Positions 46,708-54,349 of a DNA stretch of 64,000 bases are shown one piece after another. The position numbers and the translations under genes were made by a program. Where the stretch lies: positions 558,001-622,000 of the forward strand of contig JAHDCU010000001.1 in the NCBI GenBank assembly GCA_020629715.1, given 5' to 3'. Below the pieces are notes generated by a model. The model did not search any database. It saw nothing but the letters and a program-made list of their open reading frames with translations, and had not been told where the DNA came from. Source of the stretch: Saprospiraceae bacterium. GTDB taxonomy: Bacteria > Bacteroidota > Bacteroidia > Chitinophagales > Saprospiraceae. Each line of letters begins with the position of its first letter. Position 1 is the first letter of the stretch.

Positions 46708-46923
46708 TCATCGCCAGTATGTACTCAAAAAATATATAAAAATTAATATGATCGATAAACTCGAGCTTAAACTCTTAAGTGCTCTAGATACAAGATTGCG
46801 AGCGGACTGGTAATTGAGGTCCATGATTTCAGAAATTTCATCGTAAGAAAGATTGCTGTAATACTTAAGATATAAAATCTCCTTTTGACGACTAGAGAGC
46901 TTTGAAAATCCACGATTTAGCAT
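46708..46923 (-). CDS. ECF sigma factor, region 4 fragment
   Basis: A 71-residue ORF holding sigma-70 region 4 (LSSRQKEILYLKYYSNLSYDEISEIMDLNYQSARNLVSRALKSL), the -35-recognition helix-turn-helix. It is in the same frame as the region 2 ORF at 46939-47304, separated only by a TAA and five sense codons. Joined, the two give about 198 residues, the normal FecI-like length. The tail is hydrophobic (about 52-70). It could start from its own ATG. Confidence 0.7.
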   Translation of the reverse strand: MLNRGFSKLSSRQKEILYLKYYSNLSYDEISEIMDLNYQSARNLVSRALKSLSSSLSIILIFIYFLSTYWR

Positions 46924-46938
46924 GGCTGTATTTTCATT

Positions 46939-47304
46939 TTAAGACTCGCTAGCTACTATCAGCTCATCTATGGATAACTCCGCCTCAAAATGGTATTCTT
47001 TTAATTCCGTTGCTGATTCTTTCCTAGACTTCTTTATGTTCCTTATCAGTTTTCTTTTGAGACTCACATACAGATAAGGTCGGATATGAGTAGTATGAGA
47101 TAGACGCTTTCGTCGGTTCCATATTTCTACAAACAAGTCTTGAATAGCATCTGAAACTTGACTATGATCTGGCGAGATACGTAATCCAAAATCATACAAA
47201 AAATCAAAATGACTCCTGTAGATAAATTCTAGGGCCGAACGACTACCAGACTGTAGGTCTTTCCATATATACTCATCTTCTTGATTAGAATATTTAATAC
47301 TCAT
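46939..47304 (-). CDS. ECF sigma factor, region 2 fragment (in-frame stop)
   Basis: A 121-residue ORF with sigma-70 region 2 (SRSALEFIYRSHFDFLYDFGLRI, VSDAIQDLFVEIWNRRKRL), which melts the promoter -10. It ends at an in-frame TAA (46939-46941) in the linker between regions 2 and 4; region 4 continues in the same frame. It heads a FecI/FecR/receptor operon. It is either a nonsense-interrupted gene, a read-through site, or a two-part sigma factor. Confidence 0.72.
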   Translation of the reverse strand: MSIKYSNQEDEYIWKDLQSGSRSALEFIYRSHFDFLYDFGLRISPDHSQVSDAIQDLFVEIWNRRKRLSHTTHIRPYLYVSLKRKLIRNIKKSRKESATELKEYHFEAELSIDELIVASES

Positions 47305-47491
47305 CGTACTCTAAGATATTAGAATCTGCAGGTAAACCACATAAACTATACGGCTATGTAAGGGTCCAAAAATCTTTTTTTAAAAAAATTTAATTTTCCC
47401 TGAGTACGAAATAGTGCTTTGGTGCTTATGAGAGTATATGAGGAGCAAAAGAGCTTTCACATATGTATCGTAAAAACTAAAACCCTTAATT

Positions 47492-48157
47492 ATGTTATCC
47501 ATGAAAAATGTAAAATTATTATTCTCTACACTTCTATTAATTTGTACGGTATTTCTGACATCATGTGACAAAGAAAACGAGGTCGTAGATACAGAAAACT
47601 TTGTTGACTCTAGCATCGAACGATTGCAAGCCAAGGCGTTTGGTAAGAAGACATGTCTTGAACTCATCTTTCCAGTGTCTGTAAACTTTATAGATGGTTC
47701 CACGGTAGAAGCTGATAGCTACGAATCCCTACGCGAAGAAATTATAAATTGGTTTACGACCAATGAAGTTGAAAAAACTAAGGAGAATAAACCTACTCTC
47801 GTATATCCTATTCAGGTACTGAATGAAGAAGGGGAAATCATAGACGTGGCAAGCCAAGAAGAGCTTAAAGAGTTAAGATCAGAATGCCCAAAATTCGGAA
47901 AAGGTAAAGGATTTTCTTGTTTCGATTTAGTCTTTCCAATCCAAGTTGACCTAGGAGGTGAAATCAACGCATTTGAAGATAAGGAGAGTCTCAAAGAAGC
48001 TGTAAAAACATATAAAATGGAAGCAGGTGATAATGCGGAAAGACCTAGCCTTGTTTTCCCCATAACCATTGAATATGAGGATGGAACCACCGCTTCCATA
48101 GAATCAAAAGAAGAGTTGAAAGCTGCTAAGCAAGCTTGTAGAGATGACGAAGGCTAG
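47492..48157 (+). CDS. Lipoprotein with four internal FP-repeats
   Basis: A 221-residue lipoprotein (lipid Cys25; the ATG at 47501 gives a slightly shorter, equally good signal). The mature protein has four related units of about 32 residues (about 55-88, 101-132, 143-174, 185-216) of the form LxFP(V/I)xVxxxxGxxxxxxSxEELK, arranged as two Cys-flanked pairs. I do not recognise the family. It is divergent from the split sigma operon (187 bp apart). Confidence 0.7.
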   Translation: MLSMKNVKLLFSTLLLICTVFLTSCDKENEVVDTENFVDSSIERLQAKAFGKKTCLELIFPVSVNFIDGSTVEADSYESLREEIINWFTTNEVEKTKENKPTLVYPIQVLNEEGEIIDVASQEELKELRSECPKFGKGKGFSCFDLVFPIQVDLGGEINAFEDKESLKEAVKTYKMEAGDNAERPSLVFPITIEYEDGTTASIESKEELKAAKQACRDDEG

Positions 48158-48193
48158 TCATTGATTATCTCAAAACACCCAGATTTTTTCATA

Positions 48194-48230
48194 AGTCCGT
48201 ACAAGCGTTATCGTTTGTGCGGATTTTTTA
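48194..48230 (+). terminator. Rho-independent terminator
   Basis: TCCGTACAAGCG pairs with CGTTTGTGCGGA (two G-T pairs), 4-nt loop, then six T. It ends the lipoprotein transcript. Confidence 0.75.
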
Positions 48231-48246
48231 TGTCTATGAGCATTAA

Positions 48247-48480
48247 TATACTACCAAAGATCATCCTAGAGGCTTCAATGCAGGAAGTACAAATACTAGT
48301 AAAATCTAAAGTAGTGCTCCGTTCAGTGGTAAGAATACTTTAAAAACTAGTTTGGTAAAATTCAAAGTATGGGTTTACATTGATGAGTCTTACGACTATC
48401 AAAAGCAGACCTATGACAAATCATTTAATTTCATTGATATCGTCTGTTCGGAAGGCGATTTATTCATTGTACTCAAGTAG
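48247..48480 (+). pseudogene. Possible remnant of a decayed coding region
   Basis: One frame reads DHPRGFNAGSTNTSKI, a TAA (48307), then about 56 codons including KFKVWVYIDESYDYQK and FIDIVCSEGDLFIVLK before TAG at 48478. It looks protein-like but has a stop and no clear start, so it may be a gene fragment. Chance is possible. Confidence 0.25.
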
Positions 48481-49004
48481 ATAGTGTTATTCAAGCTATC
48501 CGTCTTTATCATTACGACCAAATGGCTAAGCGATTTTAAGGATTCGTGAAGATGACTGCATATCCTTGTTGTAATTCAAATGAAATTCTTAAAAGCAATT
48601 CTTATAGCTATCCGATGAAGCAAAGAAGATAAACTCAAAACACGTATATCAATAATGCTTATTCTTTTTTTCAATTGATATCAAAAATAACACCAGGGAA
48701 GGTAGGTATCATCATATAAAAAGCTAAGACAGTCGTATATATCTATAATCTAGATATACAATCATTACCCTGAAATGCAAAAAGTAAAAACTATGGTCCT
48801 AAAAATCAAAAAACGAAATAAGGGCTCAAAACCTTCAAACAACCCGCGAAAACTAACTGTTTTTCATCATACAGCTATTATAAGCATAATTTAAATCGAT
48901 AACGAGTGACTAGAGCGTTTCAAATCTATGATTAAACCAAATTAAAGCTTTTACATCGTAGATGAATAAATTCACTGCATGTACTCCTTCTGCAAGCGAA
49001 ATAT
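48481..49004. other. Gene-free stretch
   Basis: About 520 bp in which I see no convincing ORF, RNA gene or repeat; composition is AT-rich. With the remnant to its left it makes the longest gene-poor area of the window. Confidence 0.5.
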
Positions 49005-49039
49005 TAAAAAAAGCCTACCTCAAGTGAGGTAGGCTTTTT
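49005..49039. terminator. Strong bidirectional terminator
   Basis: AAAAAGCCTACCTCA and TGAGGTAGGCTTTTT form a perfect 15-bp stem with a 2-nt loop and T-runs on both strands, 60 bp beyond the haloperoxidase stop. Confidence 0.88.
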
Positions 49040-49101
49040 GATTTTACATTGTTCTATAAAATGTATTTAAGGCAACCCTTTCGGATCTCTCTTATAGCTT
49101 T

Positions 49102-50508
49102 TTACCGTTCTAGATCGTATTCGTTGATAGCATCTGAAATTTCATATCCTAACCGAAGACCCTCAGCACAATCTATACGAATGTGTACCCCTAGCGGGAT
49201 TCTTGAAAAAGCATTTTCCTCAGCCATATCTTCAAATGTTTTAAATTTCCGTGGTCTACTTCTAAACTCAGTCCGACCTTCATGAGATCTGTCAGTAAAA
49301 TTTGCCTCGCTACCATAAGCATCTATAAATACCCCTGCTGCTGCAGATGCAAAAGATGAGTGCCCTGATGGGTATCCTGGAAATGTAGGATTTGGCCATG
49401 GTATCAATCTATATAGATTAGTCTGGTACGACTCATCTATAAAGTCCTGGATGTATACACTTGGTCTCATCACCATATGCTCATACTTATATTTCCATGT
49501 AGCCACTGCTGCATCATTGAGGCTAAATCCTAGTTTTAGATTTAAGACTAGCGTCTCTTCGAGATCATTTCTAAATTTTTTGACTAATTGATTAGATATC
49601 GAAAACTGCCTCATTGGAGGACTAAACATCAGACCTTCGACATCATCACTCCAAAATTCTGCTATCCATAATTGCTCATTATCTTCGTCTCTAGCGGTAT
49701 TATTTTCAGTATATACTTCAAGCATTTCGCCGTAGTATGGACTATTAGGGTCTTCACTATAAGCTATTGGGGCAACTGTGGTGGTCTCATCAGTGCTTAC
49801 GATAAATGTTCTAACATTTCCCCAATACGGAAACAAGGCTCTTTCTGGCTCCGCTGAGAACGTCCAATATCCGTCTCCTGTAGGAGGTATATATGAAGTC
49901 GGCTGTGGATCCAATATTTGCTTTTCACCTTCTGCATCCGTGGCTGCATATGCTATGACTTGATTAGCCACGTAGTCACCCCATTCTATAGATTCTTCCA
50001 CCCTTGATTCCGATACATTTCTACTTAATCTTTCTAATTTACTTGTTTCTAATTCAGCTATTCTAGCTCGTTGGTCCTCTGGTAGATTTAGTATAAAATG
50101 ATCAATAGTGGAGGCATACGCAGCATTAAGGGCTATTTTATAATCTATCCGATCAGCCTTAAGCTCTGTATCGATCTCTAGGCCGTTGAGATACCCTACA
50201 TTTGAGATATGATTAAGCATCGCTGGTTGTGCTGTTTCGTAAGCCGCGAGATTAATATATGCAAGAGATCGAGCAGTCGAATTTGGCCGCATCCCCGCCG
50301 CATACTGATCAATAGAAACCAAGAGATCAATCCAATCGGTAGAAATATCATTATCTCGAGACAATCCATTGCCCTGTCCATTGGATCCGCCACCTCTTTC
50401 GAGTACTGAATTTTCCGTTTCTACGAGCTCACTATCCTCCGAACAAGATTGAATTATCAAAAAAGAAGAAAAAAGCAAAATCAAAAATCCTAATTTTTTA
50501 ATTGTCAT
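49102..50508 (-). CDS. Vanadium-dependent haloperoxidase-like lipoprotein (PAP2 fold)
   Basis: A 468-residue protein with a lipoprotein signal (IIQSCSED, Cys at about residue 22), then the haloperoxidase/PAP2 superfamily fold. Active-site signatures are YPSGHSSFASA with His383 and SRIPLGVHIRIDCAEG with the vanadate-binding His442; upstream helices form the usual bundle. Such enzymes oxidise halides with hydrogen peroxide, but acid-phosphatase activity is possible. It is divergent from the Crp/Fnr gene. Confidence 0.85.
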   Translation of the reverse strand: MTIKKLGFLILLFSSFLIIQSCSEDSELVETENSVLERGGGSNGQGNGLSRDNDISTDWIDLLVSIDQYAAGMRPNSTARSLAYINLAAYETAQPAMLNHISNVGYLNGLEIDTELKADRIDYKIALNAAYASTIDHFILNLPEDQRARIAELETSKLERLSRNVSESRVEESIEWGDYVANQVIAYAATDAEGEKQILDPQPTSYIPPTGDGYWTFSAEPERALFPYWGNVRTFIVSTDETTTVAPIAYSEDPNSPYYGEMLEVYTENNTARDEDNEQLWIAEFWSDDVEGLMFSPPMRQFSISNQLVKKFRNDLEETLVLNLKLGFSLNDAAVATWKYKYEHMVMRPSVYIQDFIDESYQTNLYRLIPWPNPTFPGYPSGHSSFASAAAGVFIDAYGSEANFTDRSHEGRTEFRSRPRKFKTFEDMAEENAFSRIPLGVHIRIDCAEGLRLGYEISDAINEYDLER

Positions 50509-50590
50509 AATAACATAGTTTTATACGTAAATAAATAAGAGAGTCCATTCCTCTCTTTAGGATACTGGGGTTGAAAAATTGATCATTTTT

Positions 50591-50604
50591 GAATCGGCCG
50601 ATTC
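50591..50604. promoter_or_regulatory. Perfect 14-bp palindrome
   Basis: GAATCGGCCGATTC is fully self-complementary and lies 83 bp upstream of the haloperoxidase start, in the divergent region shared with the Crp/Fnr gene. Confidence 0.35.
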
Positions 50605-50641
50605 CTGTTACAAATCATTAGATTATTTGCATCATATACCG

Positions 50642-50666
50642 CTATAAGCACCGACTTATAGTTTTG
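50642..50666 (+). promoter_or_regulatory. Crp/Fnr-like inverted repeat overlapping a -7 box
   Basis: CTATAAG-N6-CTTATAG (50642-50661) has the arm-spacer layout of Crp/Fnr sites (6-nt centre). TAGTTTTG at 50659-50666 fits the Bacteroidota -7 box and overlaps the right arm. A matching -33 is not seen at the right distance. The layout fits autorepression. Confidence 0.4.
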
Positions 50667-50761
50667 TACTCATTTTTTTAGAAAAAATATTTTTCTTTTT
50701 TAGGGGTATACAATATCTCAATCATCTAAAGAATGATTATACAGTGCAAAAAGAGAAGATT

Positions 50762-51445
50762 ATGATACATGCTACCAAATTTTTGATGCTTAAAGAATTT
50801 TCAGTTTTAGGTATCCTTAGTGAAAAAAGTCTCAATGAACTAGCTTCTAAAGTCTCCCACGAACGCTACATCAAAGGGGAGTATGTATATGAGCAAGGAG
50901 CTGCAATTGAGTATGTTTATATGGTGGAAAAAGGCCACGTCAAGCTAGGCTATCAGTCTGATGAAGACAAGGTGCTAATCAAAAATATCGTGTATGATCA
51001 CGAGATTTTTGGGGAAAATATATTTACCCAAGCAACACAGCGTAATGAATTTGTACAATGTATGTCTCCGACTAGTATTTTCAAGATACCGACTGCGTAT
51101 TTCAAAAACTTAGTGCTGACTGAACCTGAGTTTGCTAATAAGATAATACAGTTGACTATGGAGCGGCTACGCCACCTCGAAGATCGAGTGCATAATTTTG
51201 TATTCAAAAAAGCGAAACGTCGGATCATGGATTTCATTATCCGTACTGGAGAATTACGCGGTGTACAGATTGGATTAGATGAGTGCTTGATCAACCATGG
51301 AATGTCCCATAAAGAAATTGCCTTTTTAACAGATACTTCTAGACAGACTGTAGCACGGGTTTTAGGAGAATTAAAAAGGGAAAATATAATTCATTTTAGT
51401 ACTCGTAAACCTGGTAAAATATTGATCAGAAATATGAGTGCTTGA
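50762..51445 (+). CDS. Crp/Fnr-family transcriptional regulator
   Basis: A 227-residue regulator: cyclic-nucleotide-binding beta-roll (about 10-130, with YVYEQGAAIEYVYMVEKGHVKLGY) and a C-terminal helix-turn-helix (about 170-222; MSHKEIAFLTDTSRQTVARVLGELKREN). ATG at 50762 is preceded by AGAGAAG seven bases upstream, a better start than the GTG at 50744. The four-Cys [Fe-S] cluster of Fnr is absent. It is divergent from the haloperoxidase. Confidence 0.88.
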   Translation: MIHATKFLMLKEFSVLGILSEKSLNELASKVSHERYIKGEYVYEQGAAIEYVYMVEKGHVKLGYQSDEDKVLIKNIVYDHEIFGENIFTQATQRNEFVQCMSPTSIFKIPTAYFKNLVLTEPEFANKIIQLTMERLRHLEDRVHNFVFKKAKRRIMDFIIRTGELRGVQIGLDECLINHGMSHKEIAFLTDTSRQTVARVLGELKRENIIHFSTRKPGKILIRNMSA

Positions 51446-51486
51446 TTGAGTATTGGTTTTTTCAGTATGTTAATGATTAATTGATT

Positions 51487-51524
51487 AGAGGTATTTCTTC
51501 ATGAGAGATACCTCTTTTTTTTAA
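51487..51524 (+). terminator. Rho-independent terminator
   Basis: AGAGGTATTTCT pairs with GAGAGATACCTCT around a short loop and is followed by eight T. It ends the Crp/Fnr transcript. Confidence 0.8.
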
Positions 51525-51698
51525 CATAAAGTTTTGGAGAATTTGCATGTGCAGCTTGGTCATTTTTTAAACCGCAGAGAACCTCCGCCATAGGCAAGAC
51601 TAACAAGAACACAGAGTTTTCTTATACTTCTTTTAGAAATTAAAGAGCAAGAGAATTAGGTAATAAATTGACATTACGCCATTAATTCAATTAATTAA

Positions 51699-51723
51699 GG
51701 CACTGATATATCTGTGTAACCCA
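51699..51723 (+). repeat. Left terminal inverted repeat of the transposon
   Basis: 25 bp, begins GGCACTGATATATC and ends GTAACCCA; an exact reverse complement is at 55160-55184. Confidence 0.9.
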
Positions 51724-51952
51724 AGAGATATATTGAATTAACAATTTGATCCATAAAAATATTAAAGATATCTTTGTAATAACAAAAGCCCCGACTACTT
51801 CGCTAATGAGACGTTTCAATCGAGGTAATTGTACAAATGAATCTATAAGGAAATGAGCCTTAATATGACATTTGATCTTTTGAATTTAAGTCTTGTATCG
51901 CACTAAGTTTTCATGTAACACTTAGATCAAGACTTTGGAGTATCCAATCGCT

Positions 51953-52063
51953 TTAGCAACTTTTTTTTGGCATACTCCTACCGTGTTTTGGCACTTTTAC
52001 CGTTTTCCCTTTACGCTTATACGTATAAGGTTCAACGAAGTGCCACTTGCGTTTTTTACTCAT
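51953..52063 (-). CDS. 36-residue basic protein, passenger gene
   Basis: A 36-residue ORF (ATG at 52063, TAA at 51953) beginning MSKKRKWHFVEPYTYKRKGK and ending PKKSC. It is very basic (about 15 Lys/Arg/His) with an aromatic patch. Its length and codon use look coding, and it lies in the same strand and cluster as the other minus-strand passengers. Function unknown; nucleic-acid binding is inference from charge. Confidence 0.4.
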   Translation of the reverse strand: MSKKRKWHFVEPYTYKRKGKTVKVPKHGRSMPKKSC

Positions 52064-52130
52064 TATTTATTTAATGGTTAAAAGTCAAAAAATAGGAACG
52101 TAACGCAGTCCTTTATTCCGCGAAGTGGGA

Positions 52131-52232
52131 TTACCTAAGTCTTCTCACTCGTACTGTAGTTTGAGTTCTTACCGTTGTTCTAATAGTAGTTCGAACTCTA
52201 ACAGGTTTAGTTTTAAGTCTAATAACTCTCAT
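52131..52232 (-). CDS. 33-residue Arg/Thr-rich protein, passenger gene
   Basis: A 33-residue ORF (ATG at 52232, TAA at 52131) dominated by Arg, Thr and Val, with repeated VR-TT steps (VRVRTTIRTTVRTQTTVRVRR). It is positively charged and likely beta-strand-forming. It begins 57 bp after the terminator that follows the coiled-coil gene. It is too short for confident calling and no family is recognised. Confidence 0.35.
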   Translation of the reverse strand: MRVIRLKTKPVRVRTTIRTTVRTQTTVRVRRLR

Positions 52233-52288
52233 TTTTGATAGTTTATAGATTAATGAATCCAGAATTAAGGAACGTCTGGTTTCGACCT

Positions 52289-52320
52289 TAAAAGACCATA
52301 GTTGCAGCTATGGTCTTTTA
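52289..52320. terminator. Bidirectional terminator in the transposon
   Basis: TAAAAGACCATAG pairs perfectly with CTATGGTCTTTTA over a 6-nt loop. The stop codon of the coiled-coil gene (52318-52320) is inside the stem's end. It separates the coiled-coil gene from the two tiny basic ORFs. Confidence 0.75.
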
Positions 52321-52809
52321 TTGATATTTTTCTAGTGGCATTCCATCTGAATCAAACCATTCTTTTAATCCGTATTTCCATTCTGCTCCTTCATACTCTT
52401 GGTATCTTTTAAAAAGTACACTTTTTTTTGCCTTTACACTTATTGTTGCAGAGAGAGTACTATAAAATGATCTGCGATTTGATGAGTCCTCTAGTTTCTC
52501 ATCAAATTCTGAGATATAATTCACAATTTGCTTTATTGATTGAGTTCTTCCAGCTACTTCTAAAGCCCACAAAGTCTTTTTTGTATTAGCCCATTCAGGA
52601 TTATATTGAGGATGCTCTTTCTTTTTTGAAGAATCAAAAGTTATGCTCTCGATCTTGGAATTAATTTCAGAAATCCTTTTGTTGATCATAGTTTTTTCAT
52701 CCTCTAGCTCCTTTATTTTTGAATTATAGGAAACTATTCGATTTTCTAGGTCATTCAAATTCAATACTAAACTTTGACTTTCTTTGAATAATTCTAAGAC
52801 ATTGATCAT
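52318..52809 (-). CDS. Coiled-coil protein, passenger gene
   Basis: The ATG at 52809 gives 163 residues; the longer open frame uses TTG inside an RNA hairpin and is unlikely. Residues about 5-65 form a heptad-patterned coiled coil (LNDLENRIVSYNSKIKELEDE, then MINKRISEINSKIES). The C-terminal half is globular, with WALEVAGRTQSIKQIVNYISEF and KYGLKEWF. No known domain was recognised. It is preceded by a two-hairpin RNA element and followed by a terminator. Confidence 0.65.
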   Translation of the reverse strand: MINVLELFKESQSLVLNLNDLENRIVSYNSKIKELEDEKTMINKRISEINSKIESITFDSSKKKEHPQYNPEWANTKKTLWALEVAGRTQSIKQIVNYISEFDEKLEDSSNRRSFYSTLSATISVKAKKSVLFKRYQEYEGAEWKYGLKEWFDSDGMPLEKYQ

Positions 52810-52841
52810 ATGATATATTTTTTGTATCTTTATGACTAAAT

Positions 52842-52928
52842 AAAAAAGGCTGTTACGGCTACGTTTAGACGCAACAGCTGAAAGTGTAAAGTGCAAATTA
52901 CGTTTGGCGATGGAGTTTGCACTTTTTT
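52842..52928 (-). ncRNA. Two-hairpin RNA element or attenuator
   Basis: On the minus strand, AAAGTGCAAA and TTTGCACTTT pair across an 18-nt loop (52888-52925), then GCTGTTGCG and CGTAACAGC (one G-T pair) pair across 12 nt (52849-52878 with flanks), followed by six T (52842-52847). Both loops contain AAACGTA. This looks like a small RNA or a leader terminator in front of the coiled-coil gene (52809). On the plus strand the outer hairpin also ends in a T-run (52922-52928). Confidence 0.45.
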
Positions 52929-53003
52929 TATACCCTATTTTAGGTATTATTCATATAAAGATACCCTTTAAAATCGAACCAGTCAAATTAAAGACACATA
53001 ATT

Positions 53004-53049
53004 GTCTGTAATATTTTTAAAGACTAATAAATAAAATACATTACAGACA
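53004..53049. promoter_or_regulatory. Inverted repeat upstream of the transposase
   Basis: TGTCTGTAAT pairs with ATTACAGACA (10 bp) across 27 nt. A second, ATAAGA-N4-TCTTAT, lies at 53122-53137, 27 bp before the transposase ATG. Both may be operators controlling transposition. Confidence 0.35.
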
Positions 53050-53163
53050 GTCATAAAAGATGACATACTCTCACAAACGTGGGCATAGAAAAAAGGAATA
53101 GTTATATAAAATTGCATAATAATAAGATATGTCTTATATTTATAGTGTCAAAACATTGATACT

Positions 53164-54105
53164 ATGTGTAACAAGAAAAACATTAGAGACTTTGATAGCT
53201 TATTTGAACTCATATCATATTTCGACACAGAAGAGAAGTGTATTGACCATTTAATCAAGTGGAGATGGAATGGGGAACCGTCATGTCCTTACTGTTCATC
53301 TAAGAAAGTAAACGAGTTAAAGGGTAAGACTAAGCGGTTTAAATGTTATGGATGCAGAAAGCAATTTGGGGTTAGAGTTGGTACTATTTTTCATGATAGT
53401 AAATTAAGCCTTAGAAAGTGGTTCTTAGCAATATTCATCTTTACTGCACATAAAAGAGGCGTTAGTTCTCACCAGTTATCGAGAGACTTAAAGATTACTC
53501 AAAAGACTGCTTGGTTTGTTTTGCATAGAATTAGAGAAGTATTCAAAGCTGAAAAGCCTGTATTATTTGGTGAAGTAGAAATAGATGAAACTTACATAGG
53601 CGGTAAAGAGAAAAACAAACATGCTAACAAGAGAACACCTAAAACACAAGGGCGATCAACTAAGACTAAAACGCCTGTAGTTGGAATTATTCAAAGAGGT
53701 GGTAAAGTTGTAGCGTTACCAGTAAAAAAAGTAAATTCTAAGGCTATTCAGTCTTTAGTAGATTCTACAGTAACAAACGACACAAAGATTTATACTGATA
53801 CTTTTACTCCTTACAGAGCTTTAGATAAGAAATACGAAAGAGAAGTAGTAAATCATGGTGCTGGCGAATACGTAAGAGGTGCAGCCCATACAAACAACAT
53901 CGAAAACTTTTGGTCTCATTGCAAAAGAACAATTGTTGGAACTTACTTTAAGATAGACGAGCATCATTTAGCATCTTATGTAAATGAATTTGCTTACAGA
54001 TATAATAACCGTAATTTAACGGACGGATCAAGATTTGATATAACATTAGCGAATGCAGAAAAAAGACTCACATACAAACGACTCATTGCTAGAAAACTTG
54101 CGTAA
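53164..54105 (+). CDS. IS1595-family (ISXO2-like) DDE transposase
   Basis: A 313-residue transposase. An N-terminal zinc ribbon has CPYC (about residue 41) and CYGC (about 61), then a helix-turn-helix (SHQLSRDLKITQKTAWFVLHRIRE), then the catalytic domain. The acidic residues are Asp141 (EIDETYIGG), Asp212 (KIYTDTF) and Glu247 (NNIENFWSHCKR). It is intact, so transposition competence is possible. Its last 53 bases overlap the next gene in another frame. Confidence 0.95.
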   Translation: MCNKKNIRDFDSLFELISYFDTEEKCIDHLIKWRWNGEPSCPYCSSKKVNELKGKTKRFKCYGCRKQFGVRVGTIFHDSKLSLRKWFLAIFIFTAHKRGVSSHQLSRDLKITQKTAWFVLHRIREVFKAEKPVLFGEVEIDETYIGGKEKNKHANKRTPKTQGRSTKTKTPVVGIIQRGGKVVALPVKKVNSKAIQSLVDSTVTNDTKIYTDTFTPYRALDKKYEREVVNHGAGEYVRGAAHTNNIENFWSHCKRTIVGTYFKIDEHHLASYVNEFAYRYNNRNLTDGSRFDITLANAEKRLTYKRLIARKLA

Positions 54106-54349
54106 GCAATACCCAAACGATCTAAAACTAGATGGTGGATTTAATAAGGAATTAGATAAAGCCATCATTGAAAAGAAGACCATTAGGCAAATCAAAAAAG
54201 AGCTAGGTATTACAAATAGTGATCTAGCTCGTATGTTTGGTTATAAAAATGAAGTATCATACAATAACGCCAAAGAGGGTAAGAAACGGCTTGAACGTGG
54301 TATTGAAGAGTTATATGAGTTAATAGTTAACAAACTTGATTTAATCTAG
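54053..54349 (+). CDS. Small HTH-like protein overlapping the transposase 3' end
   Basis: A 98-residue protein in the +1 frame relative to the transposase; it starts 53 bp before the transposase stop. Its centre (IRQIKKELGITNSDLARMFGYKNEVSYNNAKEG, about residues 44-76) resembles a helix-turn-helix with a Cro/XRE-like set. It could regulate transposase or passenger expression. It ends 23 bp into the convergent gene at 54327. Confidence 0.6.
   Translation: MQKKDSHTNDSLLENLRKQYPNDLKLDGGFNKELDKAIIEKKTIRQIKKELGITNSDLARMFGYKNEVSYNNAKEGKKRLERGIEELYELIVNKLDLI

Noticed and set aside
48161-48343. 60-residue plus-strand ORF after the four-repeat lipoprotein
   Set aside because: It runs through the terminator stem at 48194-48230 and has no protein-like pattern or ribosome-binding context.
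51542-51690. Possible remnant gene left of the transposon
   Set aside because: No frame longer than about 30 codons and no recognisable motif; it reads as ordinary spacer DNA after the Crp/Fnr terminator.
52810-52896. Longer N-terminus (29 residues from a TTG) for the coiled-coil passenger protein
   Set aside because: That stretch encodes the RNA hairpins, and ATG at 52809 gives a cleaner protein start.
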